From positions 2,897,001 through 2,961,000 of the forward strand of contig CP113055.1 in NCBI GenBank assembly GCA_026625625.1: DNA of 64,000 nucleotides. Reading direction: 5' to 3'. This stretch comes from Blastomonas sp. SL216. Its GTDB lineage: Bacteria > Pseudomonadota > Alphaproteobacteria > Sphingomonadales > Sphingomonadaceae. How positions within the stretch are numbered: position 1 is the stretch's first letter; each line of letters begins with the position of its first letter. The notes beneath the pieces were generated by a model that did not search any database, was not told where the DNA came from, and was given only the letters and a program-made list of their open reading frames with translations. This document shows, piece by piece, positions 55,276 through 64,000 of the stretch. The translations under genes were made by a program, and so were the position numbers.

Positions 55276-56408
55276 GCCAGATCGAGCCGGCTGACCTGCT
55301 GACCGATCGCGAAGACTCGCTTGCCCCGGCCTGACGCGACGACGCGGATCTTGTTGACGGCAGGCCCCATCGCATCGACCCTTGACCAGCTCGCCCCGCC
55401 ATCGCGCGTTTCGAAACCGCACGCACGCGTCCCCACCCAGCCATGCTGCGCATCGGCAAAACCGATGCCGAAGGTGCGGGTATTGGGATCGCGCGTCAGC
55501 TCGATCTCCTGCCAGCTCGCGCCGCCATCGGTCGTCTTGATCACCAGCCGCACCGGGTTGCTGTCGTCATAGGATTGCACCGTGGCATAGCCGACCAGCG
55601 GCGTGGGGAAGCTCATCTTCCAGATATTCTCGAACCTGCGGGCCCCGCGATAGGCCTGTTGCCAGCTCTTGCCGCCATCGCTGGTGCGCAGGATCAGCGC
55701 CTGGCCCTGCTCGACATCGGCCGATGTGCTCGCACAGACGAGGCCGCTTCGCGAATCGTGGAAATGCACGTCGAGGATCATGCCTGCCTGCGCGCTCAGA
55801 TCGATCGTCTGCCAGCTTTCGCCGCCATCATCGGACCGCAGCACAAAGGCGGGGCCACCGACCCGACCTGCAGCATGGATGACCGGAATATTGCGGGTTT
55901 CGCCCTGGAATATGCGCCGCTGCGGCAGGATATGGATGGCGCAGATGCCGCCATTGGCCGGAAACCCGCTGACCGGCACCGGCGTCCAGCTCCTACCCCC
56001 GTCGCGCGTGCGATAGAGCGGGTTCTGGTCGGTGACGCCGGGATAATAGCCGGTACCGACATTGCCCAGAAAGCCATTGTCCGAATCGACAAAGCCCAAT
56101 GCGCGAATGAAGGTGCCCGGCTGATCCCACAGCTTTTCCCAGCTCTCCCCGCCGTCGCGCGTGCCATAGAGCTTGCCGGTGCCATTGCCGTACCAGGCCA
56201 TCTGGCCGCCGGGCAGCGCCGACAGATCGTCCTGCTTGCCCTTGAAGGGTTCGGTGGGAAGCATCGCCCATCCCGGCGCTGAGGGGACCGCCGCCGGGGC
56301 GGCCCAGAGCCGCGCGGGCAGCGCGAGCGATGCGGCCAGCCCCAACGCAGATCGGCGCGACCAGACGGGTCCGCAGGACAAGGCAAGGTCATCGGGAAAA
56401 CGGGTCAT
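55272..56408 (-). CDS. Exported BNR-repeat protein (Ycf48-like beta-propeller)
   Basis: The 378-residue protein has a Tat-type signal (SRRSALGLAASLALPARLWA near residues 17-36) and several BNR/Asp-box blades: YGTRDGGESWEKL, YRTRDGGRSWTPV, LRSDDGGESWQTI, LRTSDGGKSWQQA, IKTTDGGASWQEI and FETRDGGASWSRV. It resembles Ycf48/HCF136-like seven-bladed propellers that help assemble photosystem II, but similar proteins occur in heterotrophs with unknown role. A sialidase activity is not implied, as no catalytic residues are apparent. The end overlaps the glycosylase gene. Confidence 0.85.
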   Translation of the reverse strand: MTRFPDDLALSCGPVWSRRSALGLAASLALPARLWAAPAAVPSAPGWAMLPTEPFKGKQDDLSALPGGQMAWYGNGTGKLYGTRDGGESWEKLWDQPGTFIRALGFVDSDNGFLGNVGTGYYPGVTDQNPLYRTRDGGRSWTPVPVSGFPANGGICAIHILPQRRIFQGETRNIPVIHAAGRVGGPAFVLRSDDGGESWQTIDLSAQAGMILDVHFHDSRSGLVCASTSADVEQGQALILRTSDGGKSWQQAYRGARRFENIWKMSFPTPLVGYATVQSYDDSNPVRLVIKTTDGGASWQEIELTRDPNTRTFGIGFADAQHGWVGTRACGFETRDGGASWSRVDAMGPAVNKIRVVASGRGKRVFAIGQQVSRLDLA

Positions 56409-56551
56409 GGTCGATCCTCCACTGCCAAGGGTGCAGGCCGACGGTGATGGCAGGAATCGCTGCGTGCCAGGGTTTTTCGACAGATGGCATGGCCGATGGC
56501 CAGGGGCTGGCGAGCGGTGCGGGCCGGGTCCGGATCAACGATGACGGGAAG

Positions 56552-56625
56552 TGGATGCCCCCCAAGGATTCGAACCTTGATTAACGGAGTCAGAGTCCGT
56601 GGTCTTACCATTAGACGAAGGGGCA
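56552..56625 (-). tRNA. tRNA-Gln(CTG)
   Basis: Read on the minus strand, the cloverleaf is complete. The acceptor stem TGCCCCT pairs with GGGGGCA. The anticodon stem ACGGA/TCCGT encloses the loop CTCTGAC with anticodon CTG. The T-arm CAAGG/CCTTG carries TTCGAAT. The D-loop region has TAATGGTAAGA. The discriminator T and the CCA end are both encoded (CCA at 56554-56552). Anticodon CTG reads CAG glutamine codons, which fits the GC-rich codon use here. Confidence 0.95.
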
Positions 56626-56800
56626 ATGGAGCGGTCGCAATTAGGCGCGTCGGCAGAGTCGGTCAAGACCCAAATCGCGGCGAATCGGTGCGATGCTTGC
56701 GCATTCACCGCATATTGGCTAGCCTTGGCCTCAAGTACCGGCGAAGCGTGGACATTTTGGCCATGCGGGCATGCCCGGATGAGAAAAAGAGCGATTTGGC

Positions 56801-58051
56801 ATGGTGGATCGACCCACATCCATGCCGCAGGCCGACCCTTCGGCACCCGTCCCTTCCGAAGGGGCCAAGGTTGCCAAGGATCTGGCAAAACCCGCCAGGA
56901 ATGGCCGGAATGCGGCAAGACAGCGAGGCAGGCAGCAGGCCGTGGCTCAACCCGGCAAGCGCAATGCGAATCCCTCCACTGGCGGACAACCGCGAATCGC
57001 AGAGAAGATCGCCGGCAAACCCCCCGGTGATCGGGGCGGCTGGAACGCCCGGCGCGCCTATGCCGCCATCGACCTCGGCACCAACAATTGCCGGCTGCTG
57101 ATCGCCAAGCCCGCAGCGGACGGCTTTGTCGTCGTCGATGCCTTTTCGCGCGTCGTGCGGCTCGGCGAAGGGCTGGGCCAGAGCGGACGGCTGAGCGATG
57201 CGGCGATGGACCGCGCGGTTGCCGCGCTCTCGATCTGCGCCGACAAGCTGCGCCGCCGCCATGTCGCGCTGGCACGATCGGTCGCGACCGAGGCCTGCCG
57301 CAAAGCGAGCAACGGCCCGGCATTCATTGATCGCGTGCGCCGCGAAACCGGCATCGTGCTCGACATCATCACGGCAGAAGAAGAGGCGCGGCTGGCCGTG
57401 CTGGGCTGCCATATCCTGCTCGAGCCCGGCGATGGCCCGGCGCTGATCTTCGATATCGGCGGGGGATCGACCGAACTTGTGCTGGTCGACAGTTCCGGCC
57501 CCGTGCCCGACATTCTGGACTGGATGAGCGTGCCCTGGGGCGTGGTGACGCTGACCGAAAGCGAGCGATTCGATGCCGATGACCCACAGGAACGCGCCGC
57601 CGCCTATGCACGAATGCGCGACCGGGTGATGCAGGGTTTTGCGCCCTTTGCCAGCCGCCTGCCGCACCTGCCCGATGCCGACCGGCGGCTGCTGGGCACC
57701 AGCGGCACGGTGACGACTTTGGCCAGCCTGCATCTCGACCTGCCCTGTTACAACCGCGACGCGATCGACGGGCTGATCGTGCCGTCCGAATCGATGCGCG
57801 CGATCAGCACCCGGCTGGCGGGGATGAGCCTGCAGCAGCGGCGCGAACTGCCGTGCATCGGCAAGGAGCGCGCCGATCTGGTGGTGGCAGGCTGTGCGAT
57901 CCTCGAATCGATTCTCGACATCTGGCCCGCATTGCGGCTGGGCGTTGCCGATCGCGGCATCCGCGAAGGCATTTTGCGCGCGCTGATGGGCCGCGACACC
58001 CCGCACCCCGCACCCGGCCCGGCGCGGTCTGCGCAGGAGCATCGCGCATGA
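56801..58051 (+). CDS. Ppx/GppA family phosphatase
   Basis: The 416-residue protein is an exopolyphosphatase / pppGpp-phosphatase-like enzyme of the ASKHA fold. The core begins at about residue 87 with AAIDLGTNNCRLLIA and has DIGGGSTELV and LLGTSGTVTTLAS. The first 80 residues are a Pro/Arg/Gly-rich disordered extension, longer than usual. The C-terminal HD-type domain of long Ppx enzymes is absent. It overlaps rlmE by 4 bases (ATGA). Confidence 0.9.
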   Translation: MVDRPTSMPQADPSAPVPSEGAKVAKDLAKPARNGRNAARQRGRQQAVAQPGKRNANPSTGGQPRIAEKIAGKPPGDRGGWNARRAYAAIDLGTNNCRLLIAKPAADGFVVVDAFSRVVRLGEGLGQSGRLSDAAMDRAVAALSICADKLRRRHVALARSVATEACRKASNGPAFIDRVRRETGIVLDIITAEEEARLAVLGCHILLEPGDGPALIFDIGGGSTELVLVDSSGPVPDILDWMSVPWGVVTLTESERFDADDPQERAAAYARMRDRVMQGFAPFASRLPHLPDADRRLLGTSGTVTTLASLHLDLPCYNRDAIDGLIVPSESMRAISTRLAGMSLQQRRELPCIGKERADLVVAGCAILESILDIWPALRLGVADRGIREGILRALMGRDTPHPAPGPARSAQEHRA

Positions 58052-58851
58052 GCAGCGACGGCAAGGACGGCAACTCGGGCAGCGGCTCTGGTAACGGCTC
58101 GGGCAAGGGTAGCGGCGGCGGCGGCGGTGGCAAGATCCCCGGGGACAGCCGGCGCAAGGCGACCGGCAAATATGGCGACGGCCTGAAGCAGCGGGTGAAG
58201 ACCGCGCGCGGGCGCACGGCATCGTCCAACCGCTGGCTTGAACGCCAGCTCAACGACCCCTACGTCCGCCGCGCCAAGGCGGAAGGCTATCGCAGCCGCG
58301 CGGTGTACAAGCTGACCGAGCTGGACGAGAAGTTCGCGCTGGTGCGCAAGGCGCGGTACGTCATCGATCTGGGCATTGCGCCGGGCGGCTGGTCGCAGCT
58401 GGTGCGCCGGGTCAACCCCAAGGCGGCGGTGGTCGGCATCGATCTGCTGCCGGTCGACCCGATCGAAGGCGTGACGATCTTCCAGATGGATTTCATGGCC
58501 GATGACGCGCCCGACAAGCTGATCGACGCGCTGGGCGCGCGCCCCGATCTGGTGCTGTCGGACATGGCCGCCAATACGGTCGGCCACAAGCAGACCGATC
58601 ATCTGCGCACCATGGGCCTGGTCGAGGCGGCGGCGCATTTCGCGGTCGATCATCTGGTCGAAGGCGGCACATTCGTCGCCAAGGTGCTTGCCGGGGGGAC
58701 GGACAACGATCTGCTCACCCTGCTCAAGCAGCATTTCAAGACGGTCAAGCACGCCAAGCCGCCGGCCAGCCGCAAGGGCAGCAACGAATGGTATGTCGTG
58801 GCGCAAGGCCGCAAGCCCAGGGCTGAATCCGTGGACAGGGACGACGCGTAA
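58048..58851 (+). CDS. rlmE: 23S rRNA (uridine-2'-O-)-methyltransferase
   Basis: The 267-residue RlmE/FtsJ protein methylates U2552 of 23S rRNA. It has VIDLGIAPGGWSQL (SAM motif), VLSDMAANTVGHKQTDH (catalytic Asp region) and GTFVAKVLAGG with the catalytic Lys. The first 30 residues are an unusual Gly/Ser run (SGSGSGNGSGKGSGGGGGG), then the standard RlmE core. The ATG at 58048 overlaps the Ppx stop, with GCAGGAGC upstream. It is likely co-translated with the Ppx gene. Confidence 0.94.
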   Translation: MSSDGKDGNSGSGSGNGSGKGSGGGGGGKIPGDSRRKATGKYGDGLKQRVKTARGRTASSNRWLERQLNDPYVRRAKAEGYRSRAVYKLTELDEKFALVRKARYVIDLGIAPGGWSQLVRRVNPKAAVVGIDLLPVDPIEGVTIFQMDFMADDAPDKLIDALGARPDLVLSDMAANTVGHKQTDHLRTMGLVEAAAHFAVDHLVEGGTFVAKVLAGGTDNDLLTLLKQHFKTVKHAKPPASRKGSNEWYVVAQGRKPRAESVDRDDA

Positions 58852-58982
58852 CGGCCTTTGCCGGGGCGCGATAGCCTCGCAATGGAGGTTGTTTGTCGAA
58901 GGCCGGGCTTGTGATCGGCCCGCAATCGTGATTGCTGCGCCACCGGGGCGCTGAATTATCCGCCCAGACGCGCGGGGGCGGC

Positions 58983-60200
58983 ATGATCAATCGCAATCTT
59001 CTGGTGCTCGCCTCGATCGTGTTCATCGACATGGCGGGCATCGGCCTGATCGTGCCGGTGATGCCGTCGCTGATCCAGTCGCTGACCGGTCAGGGGATCG
59101 ATCACGCTGCGACCTGGGGCGGCTGGCTGCTGTTCACCTATGCGTTGATGCAGTTCCTGTTCGCGCCGGTCATCGGCGGGCTGAGCGACCGGTTCGGCAG
59201 GCGGCCCGTGCTGCTGGCCACGCTGGCGCTGCTGGGCATCGATTATGCGCTAATGGCCATGGCCCCGAGCCTCGCATGGCTGTTTGCCGGGCGGCTGATA
59301 TCGGGCGTGATGGGTGCCAGCTATGCCGCCGCCAACAGCTGCATTGCCGACAGCATCCCTGCCGAACGGCGTGGCGCGGCGTTCGGCATGCTGGGCGGTG
59401 CGGGCGCGGCGGGCTTTGTGCTGGGCCCGGCCATTGGCGGGCTGATCGGCCAGTACGGCGATCGCCTTCCGTTTGTCGCAGCGGCCGTGCTGTGCGCGCT
59501 GGGCGCGGTTTTCGGCTGGCTGCGTTTCGAGGAGACGCTCGATCCGGCGCGTCGGCGGCGCTTCGATCCGTTCCGCTCCAACCCGCTCGGCACCATCGTC
59601 CGCATGGCGCGCATCCCGCTGGTCATCGGCTGCCTGGGTGCGATCTTCCTGATGCAGCTGGCCAGCCAGGCGCAGCTTTCGGTCTGGGCCTATTACGGCA
59701 CCGCCAGGTTCGGTTGGACCCCGGCTGTCACCGGTGCGACCATTGCCCTGTTCGGGACATTGATGGTGCTCACCCAGGGCGTGCTTTCGGGCAGGATGAT
59801 CGCATGGGCAGGGCCGGTGCGGACCGCGACGATCAGCCTCGCCTTTGCCGTGCCCTCCTTCCTGACGCTGGCCTTCGCGCCCAGCACGGGCGTGGTGATC
59901 CTGGGCATGGTCATCGGCTGCGTGCCGGGCTTGTGCTTCCCCGCGATGCAGCAGCTGATGAGCCCGCGCGTCGGCGAGGATGCCCAGGGCGAATTGCAGG
60001 GGGCGATTGCCAGCACGATCAGCATGACCGCGATCATCGGTCCGCCGCTGATGACCGGCGTGTTCGCCGCCTATGCCGACCGCGAAGGGCTGTACTTCCC
60101 CGGCGCGCCGTTCGTGCTGGCAGCAGGGCTGATGGTGGGGGCGGTCACGGTGCTGGCGATCACGCTGGCGCGCCATGCCCGGGACGAGGCTGCGGCCTGA
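58983..60200 (+). CDS. MFS transporter, TCR/Tet-like (drug:H+ antiporter family)
   Basis: The 405-residue protein has 12 membrane helices. The loop 2-3 motif A is GGLSDRFGRRPVLL, and TM5 has the motif C-like GGAGAAGFVLGPAIGG, which marks drug antiporters. It resembles the TetA/TCR branch, but such proteins also carry other substrates, so tetracycline resistance is not claimed. The ATG at 58983 gives a normal N-terminus (MINRNLLVLASIVFID). It is convergent with the TonB receptor gene and ends at a terminator hairpin. Confidence 0.9.
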   Translation: MINRNLLVLASIVFIDMAGIGLIVPVMPSLIQSLTGQGIDHAATWGGWLLFTYALMQFLFAPVIGGLSDRFGRRPVLLATLALLGIDYALMAMAPSLAWLFAGRLISGVMGASYAAANSCIADSIPAERRGAAFGMLGGAGAAGFVLGPAIGGLIGQYGDRLPFVAAAVLCALGAVFGWLRFEETLDPARRRRFDPFRSNPLGTIVRMARIPLVIGCLGAIFLMQLASQAQLSVWAYYGTARFGWTPAVTGATIALFGTLMVLTQGVLSGRMIAWAGPVRTATISLAFAVPSFLTLAFAPSTGVVILGMVIGCVPGLCFPAMQQLMSPRVGEDAQGELQGAIASTISMTAIIGPPLMTGVFAAYADREGLYFPGAPFVLAAGLMVGAVTVLAITLARHARDEAAA

Positions 60201-60207
60201 AGCCAGC

Positions 60208-60242
60208 AAAAAACCCCGCCCGCACCAAGCGGACGGGGCTTT
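60208..60242. terminator. Intrinsic terminator between convergent MFS and TonB-receptor genes
   Basis: CCCCG-C-CCGC (60214-60223) pairs with GCGG-A-CGGGG (60229-60238) around an ACCAA loop, with one C/A mismatch. On the minus strand it is followed by six T (60213-60208), giving a strong terminator for the TonB-dependent receptor gene. On the plus strand only a short CTTTC follows, so it is weaker for the MFS gene. Confidence 0.85.
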
Positions 60243-60263
60243 CTGGAACTCAGGCGACTGCGA

Positions 60264-63038
60264 TCAGAAGCGGCCGCGCAGCGTGATGCCATAGGTGCGC
60301 GGTTCGCCCAGGAACGCCGAGAAGATCTGGCGACCACCGGGGAACTGCGGATCGACGAACGGTGCAGCGGTCGTACCGGCCTGGAACGGGCTGTTGAACG
60401 CGACCTGGGTGAAGTCCTCGTTGAACAGATTCTGTGCCCACAGCTCGATGGCCCATGCCTGATCGGGTCCGCGCACGCCGACACGGGCGTTGACCACGAC
60501 GAAGCTCGGCTGTTCCTTTTGCGGGAACAGGTCCGACCCGGTGTTGAACGCATCGGTGACGCGGGTATCGACATAGAACAGGCCGGACAGGCCGCTGTCG
60601 CCGATATCGGGCGTCCAGGCCATCGATCCGGTCAGCGTCAGTTCGGGCGCGTTCGACAGGTTGTCGCCGGGCAGCTTGCGCAGCGCCGGATCGAGCGGCG
60701 CGCCGTTGCGGTTGCCGATCAGGTTGTTGCGATAGCTGGTATCGGCATAGGTCAGGCCGCCATTGACCGTGAAGGTCCGCGACGGACGGATCGAGGCTTC
60801 AAGCTCGACACCCTGGGCAACCACGCCATAGGTGACGTCGCCGGCGGCGCAGCCACCGGTTGCAGCGCTGAGGTCACGATCGGCACCATTGAGGTTGGTC
60901 GAGCAGCCGTTGACCGTCTGCACCAGGAAGACGGTGCCGTTGAAGGTGTTGAGCTGGAAATTCTCGAACTGCTGGCGGAACAGCGCGAGGTTGATGGTCA
61001 GCGGACCACTGGAATATTTCGCGCCCAGTTCGAAGGCATCGACGATTTCCTGATCGAACTGCAGGTTGCGCACCAGCGCCTGCGCACCGCCGACAGCAGC
61101 GAAGGTGGTGACCGGAGCGCCGCCCAGCGGAGCGACGACCGGGCCCTTGAGCGCCGAACGGTCGAGGTTGAAGCCGCCTGCCTTGTAGCCGCGCGAATAG
61201 CTGCCGTAGAGCAGCAGGTCGTCGGTGGGCTTCCACGACAGCACCGCGGTTCCGGTGAACTCGTTCTCGCTACGGCGATCGCGGATCGACACGCCGTTCA
61301 GTTCGGCGGTCGAGTTGCCCTGACAGCCCAGGCCGACCAGCGCACCCGCCAGCGCGCGGGCGGTGGCGTTGGGGCTGATCAGGTCATCGGTGAGCGATGC
61401 CTGCAGACGCGTACACACGGTATTGTCGTTGCTGAAGGTCGCGTTGAAGCGCTTGCGCTCGTTGGTGTAGCGCAGGCCGACCGTCAGATCGAGATTGTCG
61501 GTGATGTGGAAGATATTGTGCGTGAAGAACGCGAAGTTGCGGCTGTTCTGGAAATAGCGGTCGCTGATCGAACCGAGATTGTTCAGCGTGTCGAGCAGCG
61601 CGAAGCCATTGGCGATATCGGTGCCGGTCTGGCCGCCACCCGATGCTGCTGCCAGCGTCGCAGGGCCCACACCCGGTGCAACGCAGCCCGGCGAGGTCGG
61701 CGAATACAGGCCGGCAAGGCCGCCGCCCGAGATGATGCGGCAGGTCGCAAAGCGGCCATATTGATTGCCGAAGCGCAGATTGTCGCGCACCGTCAGGTCT
61801 TCATCGGCGAAATAGCCGCCGACCAGCCAGTCGAGCTTGCCGTCAAACGCTTCGCCCTGCAGGCGCAGTTCCTGGGTGAAGGTCTTGAACTGGCGGAACT
61901 GGGCGTCGGTATTGTCGGCGCGATAGAGAATATCAACCGCGCTATAGTCGGTGTCCGATGCCTGGCTGTTCTTGTAATAGCGATAGCCGGTGATCGAGGT
62001 CAGCGTCGCGCCGCCCATGTCCCAGTTCACTTCGAGCGACAGGCCGCCATCCTTGGTCTTGCCATTATAGGTGCGGCCGCGGGTAACGAACGCCTGGCGG
62101 CTGAACGGATCGTTGAACGAGGTGATCGGCTGGCCGAGATCGCGCAGCACGTTGATGATGTTGTTGCCGGATGTCTGGAGCGGCGCCAGCGGCGTCGACG
62201 GATTGTTCAGGTCACCGATCAGCGGGTTGAAATCGCGGCCCAGATAGACCGCGCCGCAGCAGCGTTCATCGCGGTTGGTATAGTCGGCGATGAAGCGGAA
62301 CGAGACCGTGTCCACCGGCTCCCACAGCAGCTGACCCTTGACGAAATAGCGGTCGCGATTGTTCAGATCGATATTGTTGTTCACATCGCGCAGAAAGCCG
62401 TCGCGCTTTTCGTAGACGCCATCGAAACGGGCTGCCAGCGTCTCGCTGATCGGACCGGTAAGACCGCCTGCGAAGCGGATATTGTCGAAATTGCCATAGG
62501 TCGCTTCGCCAAAGCCGCCGAATTCGAATTCGGGCTTTTTGGAATAGACCGACAGGATACCGGCCGAGGCGTTGCGGCCGAACAGCGTGCCCTGCGGACC
62601 GCGCAGCACTTCCACCCGGTCAATCTCGCCCAGTTCGTTGAGGCCGATGCCCGAGCGCGAGCGGTAGACGCCGTCGATGAACACCGCGACCGAGCTTTCG
62701 AGGCCCGGATTGTCGCCCACCGTACCGATACCGCGGATACGCGCCGATCCGTTGGCCTCGTTGCCGGTCGAGGACACGAGCAGCGAGGGGACCACCTGGT
62801 TGAGCTGGCGGATGTCATTGGCGCCCGTGTTTTCCAGCGTCTCTGCGTTCACCGCCGAGACCGCGACCGGAACGTCGGACAGCAGCTGTTCGCGGCCCTG
62901 GGCCACGACGACGATGGTGTTGCTGTCGTTGATGCCTTCCTGATCCGTGTCCTGCGCCAGGGCCGGGCTGGCCATGGCGACAAGGCCGGCTGAAAGCATG
63001 AGGGACACACGGCTGGCTTTGCCGAAACGCATGGGCAT
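60264..63038 (-). CDS. TonB-dependent receptor
   Basis: The 924-residue outer-membrane protein has a signal peptide ending in SPALAQ, a TonB-box-like TIVVVAQ, a plug domain (VPVAVSAVNAETLENTGAN split; VEVLRGPQGTLFGRNASAG), and a long beta barrel ending in TLRGRF, a proper C-terminal aromatic. The long cysteine-containing extracellular loops suggest a sphingomonad-type receptor for an organic substrate and not a classic siderophore receptor; substrate unknown. ATG 63038 follows AGGAGAGAGAT. The frame is open 45 codons further upstream, which I reject. Confidence 0.94.
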   Translation of the reverse strand: MPMRFGKASRVSLMLSAGLVAMASPALAQDTDQEGINDSNTIVVVAQGREQLLSDVPVAVSAVNAETLENTGANDIRQLNQVVPSLLVSSTGNEANGSARIRGIGTVGDNPGLESSVAVFIDGVYRSRSGIGLNELGEIDRVEVLRGPQGTLFGRNASAGILSVYSKKPEFEFGGFGEATYGNFDNIRFAGGLTGPISETLAARFDGVYEKRDGFLRDVNNNIDLNNRDRYFVKGQLLWEPVDTVSFRFIADYTNRDERCCGAVYLGRDFNPLIGDLNNPSTPLAPLQTSGNNIINVLRDLGQPITSFNDPFSRQAFVTRGRTYNGKTKDGGLSLEVNWDMGGATLTSITGYRYYKNSQASDTDYSAVDILYRADNTDAQFRQFKTFTQELRLQGEAFDGKLDWLVGGYFADEDLTVRDNLRFGNQYGRFATCRIISGGGLAGLYSPTSPGCVAPGVGPATLAAASGGGQTGTDIANGFALLDTLNNLGSISDRYFQNSRNFAFFTHNIFHITDNLDLTVGLRYTNERKRFNATFSNDNTVCTRLQASLTDDLISPNATARALAGALVGLGCQGNSTAELNGVSIRDRRSENEFTGTAVLSWKPTDDLLLYGSYSRGYKAGGFNLDRSALKGPVVAPLGGAPVTTFAAVGGAQALVRNLQFDQEIVDAFELGAKYSSGPLTINLALFRQQFENFQLNTFNGTVFLVQTVNGCSTNLNGADRDLSAATGGCAAGDVTYGVVAQGVELEASIRPSRTFTVNGGLTYADTSYRNNLIGNRNGAPLDPALRKLPGDNLSNAPELTLTGSMAWTPDIGDSGLSGLFYVDTRVTDAFNTGSDLFPQKEQPSFVVVNARVGVRGPDQAWAIELWAQNLFNEDFTQVAFNSPFQAGTTAAPFVDPQFPGGRQIFSAFLGEPRTYGITLRGRF

Positions 63039-63190
63039 ATCTCTCTCCTGATTGTGGTCTCTCTGGCGGTCATCTGCCGCCTTGACGTGAACGTTAGACC
63101 AAAATCGGCGGGATTCCAGCGGTTGCGCGGGGTCTCCGCAAAAATGCAGGCGGTTGTCGCAGAAACGCAACACCAGTTATGCAAGTGACC

Positions 63191-63871
63191 TTAGCCGCGC
63201 AAATCTGCGGTTTTTTGCAGGTTGAAGTGCAAGGCCTTGCTTTCCGTAGCGACAATGGCGCACGGCCCTGTCCCCATGACCGAAAGGATGGCGGGGTCGT
63301 CCGCATCCAGCCCGCCGGTAAGTGCCCCGAAGGCAGGCAGGATCAACCGGTCGCTGCACGCCACGAAACAGGGGCGAGAGACGGTGCGCCCGCGCAATCG
63401 CACGCGGATGCGCGGGTGAAAATGGCCCGAAAGCTCAGGCACGCTCATCCGCGATTCGGCCTTGTGCCTGAGCGCAAGACCGCCGAGCGCGCCTTCCTCG
63501 ATCACGCGCCCGCCAAAGCCGCAGTCGAGTGCGCTGTCATGGTTGCCGGTGATCCAGTGCAGCGCGATGCGGCGCGACAGGGCTTCCAGCCGCATCGCCA
63601 GCGCCGGGTCGAGCCGCGATGCGCCTTCGCTGTCGTGGAAATTGTCGCCCAGGCACCACAGGCTGGTCGCATCACAGGCCGCCAGCGCGCGCTCGAGCCG
63701 GTCGAGCGTTGCCGCGCTGTCATAAGGCGGCAGCATCTGCCCGCCGCGCGCATACCAGCTCGCCTTCTCGAAATGCAGGTCGGCAACGAACAGCGCCCGC
63801 TCCGCCGGCCAGAACAGACCGGCGCGGTCGACGATGACGAATTCCTGCCCGGCGAACGAAAGGGGAACCAT
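63191..63871 (-). CDS. pdeM: Ligase-associated DNA damage response endonuclease (calcineurin-like)
   Basis: The 226-residue metallophosphoesterase matches PdeM of the LigD/Lhr-type repair set. Motifs: FVADLHFEKA (D-x-H), CLGDNFHD (GD-x2-HD), ITGNHD (GNH-D) and LSGHFHPR (GH-x-H). These form the two-metal site. In many bacteria it lies beside lhr-like helicase and ligase genes; no such gene is visible in the window. Its promoter region faces right, and a short frame starts at 63941 on the opposite strand. Confidence 0.93.
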   Translation of the reverse strand: MVPLSFAGQEFVIVDRAGLFWPAERALFVADLHFEKASWYARGGQMLPPYDSAATLDRLERALAACDATSLWCLGDNFHDSEGASRLDPALAMRLEALSRRIALHWITGNHDSALDCGFGGRVIEEGALGGLALRHKAESRMSVPELSGHFHPRIRVRLRGRTVSRPCFVACSDRLILPAFGALTGGLDADDPAILSVMGTGPCAIVATESKALHFNLQKTADLRG

Positions 63872-63940
63872 GCGCCCGCCATGCCGCAGTCTCGCCGCCT
63901 GTGCAAGCCCGGTCCTTGGCAGATCATCGCATCAGGATTA

Positions 63941-64000
63941 TGGGGCAGCGCATGACCTTGCCGACCCGATATGCGCTGACCGTCGCCGCGCTCTATCATT
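63941..64000 (+). CDS. Start of an unidentified gene, cut by right edge
   Basis: A frame opens with MGQRMTLPTRYALTVAALYH, from ATG 63941 or 63953. It runs to the window edge. Only 16-20 residues are visible, too few to name a family. The short hydrophobic stretch after MTLPTRY could start a membrane helix. The gene is divergent from pdeM. Confidence 0.4.

Noticed and set aside
58983-60200. Tetracycline resistance gene
   Set aside because: The protein is a TCR/Tet-like MFS member, but many family members have other substrates. No resistance is claimed.
60519-62993. A long plus-strand open frame under the TonB receptor gene
   Set aside because: The minus-strand receptor has a signal peptide, plug and barrel motifs; the plus frame has no recognisable domain.

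Overview
The window reads as chromosomal DNA of a Sphingomonadales alphaproteobacterium, most likely Sphingomonadaceae. The signs are high G+C, dense overlapping genes, a sphingomonad-style TonB-dependent receptor, a COQ4 homologue, GSH-dependent formaldehyde oxidation and a CopA/CopB pair. The genus cannot be named from sequence alone. I see no insertion sequence, prophage, rRNA operon or CRISPR array. One tRNA gene, tRNA-Gln(CTG), is present.

Bases 1-18100 form a surface-polysaccharide (O-antigen or exopolysaccharide type) locus, almost all on the minus strand. It starts with ugd, a polyprenyl-phosphate sugar transferase, gmd-fcl (GDP-fucose) and a UDP-glucuronate decarboxylase (UDP-xylose). 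It continues through Wzx- and Wzy-like membrane proteins, three glycosyltransferases, several methyltransferases (one FkbM) and CDP-glucose genes (rfbF, rfbG), to a truncated SDR gene at the left edge. A DUF268 gene lies on the opposite strand in the middle. Next to it, on the plus strand (18.3-22.3 kb), is a four-gene overlapping operon, HAD-UbiA / GtrA / DprE1-like / DprE2-like. This is the gene set that makes polyprenyl-phosphate D-arabinofuranose in mycobacteria and in Azorhizobium (noeCHOP).

From 22.4 to 50 kb the content is mainly metabolism and maintenance: two TetR regulators, COQ4, TrmB, an acyl-CoA synthetase, PmbA, a DUF4403 lipoprotein, formaldehyde detoxification (adhC-fghA), copper resistance (copA-copB), a hybrid histidine kinase, malic enzyme, an unusual PAS-HTH-HTH-pseudohydrolase protein, a short acyl-CoA gene group, a PRC-barrel protein, a cyclic-nucleotide-binding patatin and a SemiSWEET transporter.

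Bases 49.6-54.6 kb hold a sensory cluster: two Crp/Fnr regulators, two hemerythrins, a lone receiver, a PAS/HWE-type kinase with degenerate ATP-binding motifs and a 62-residue membrane protein. The right end carries a deoxyinosine-type DNA glycosylase coupled to a BNR-repeat exported protein, tRNA-Gln, Ppx/GppA, RlmE, an MFS transporter, a large TonB-dependent receptor and PdeM. The most unusual items are the degenerate hydrolase-HTH fusion, the degenerate HWE kinase, the arabinose-type lipid-donor operon with an alanine at the benzothiazinone-target cysteine, and a C-x3-H-x4-H-C motif repeated across CopA and CopB.
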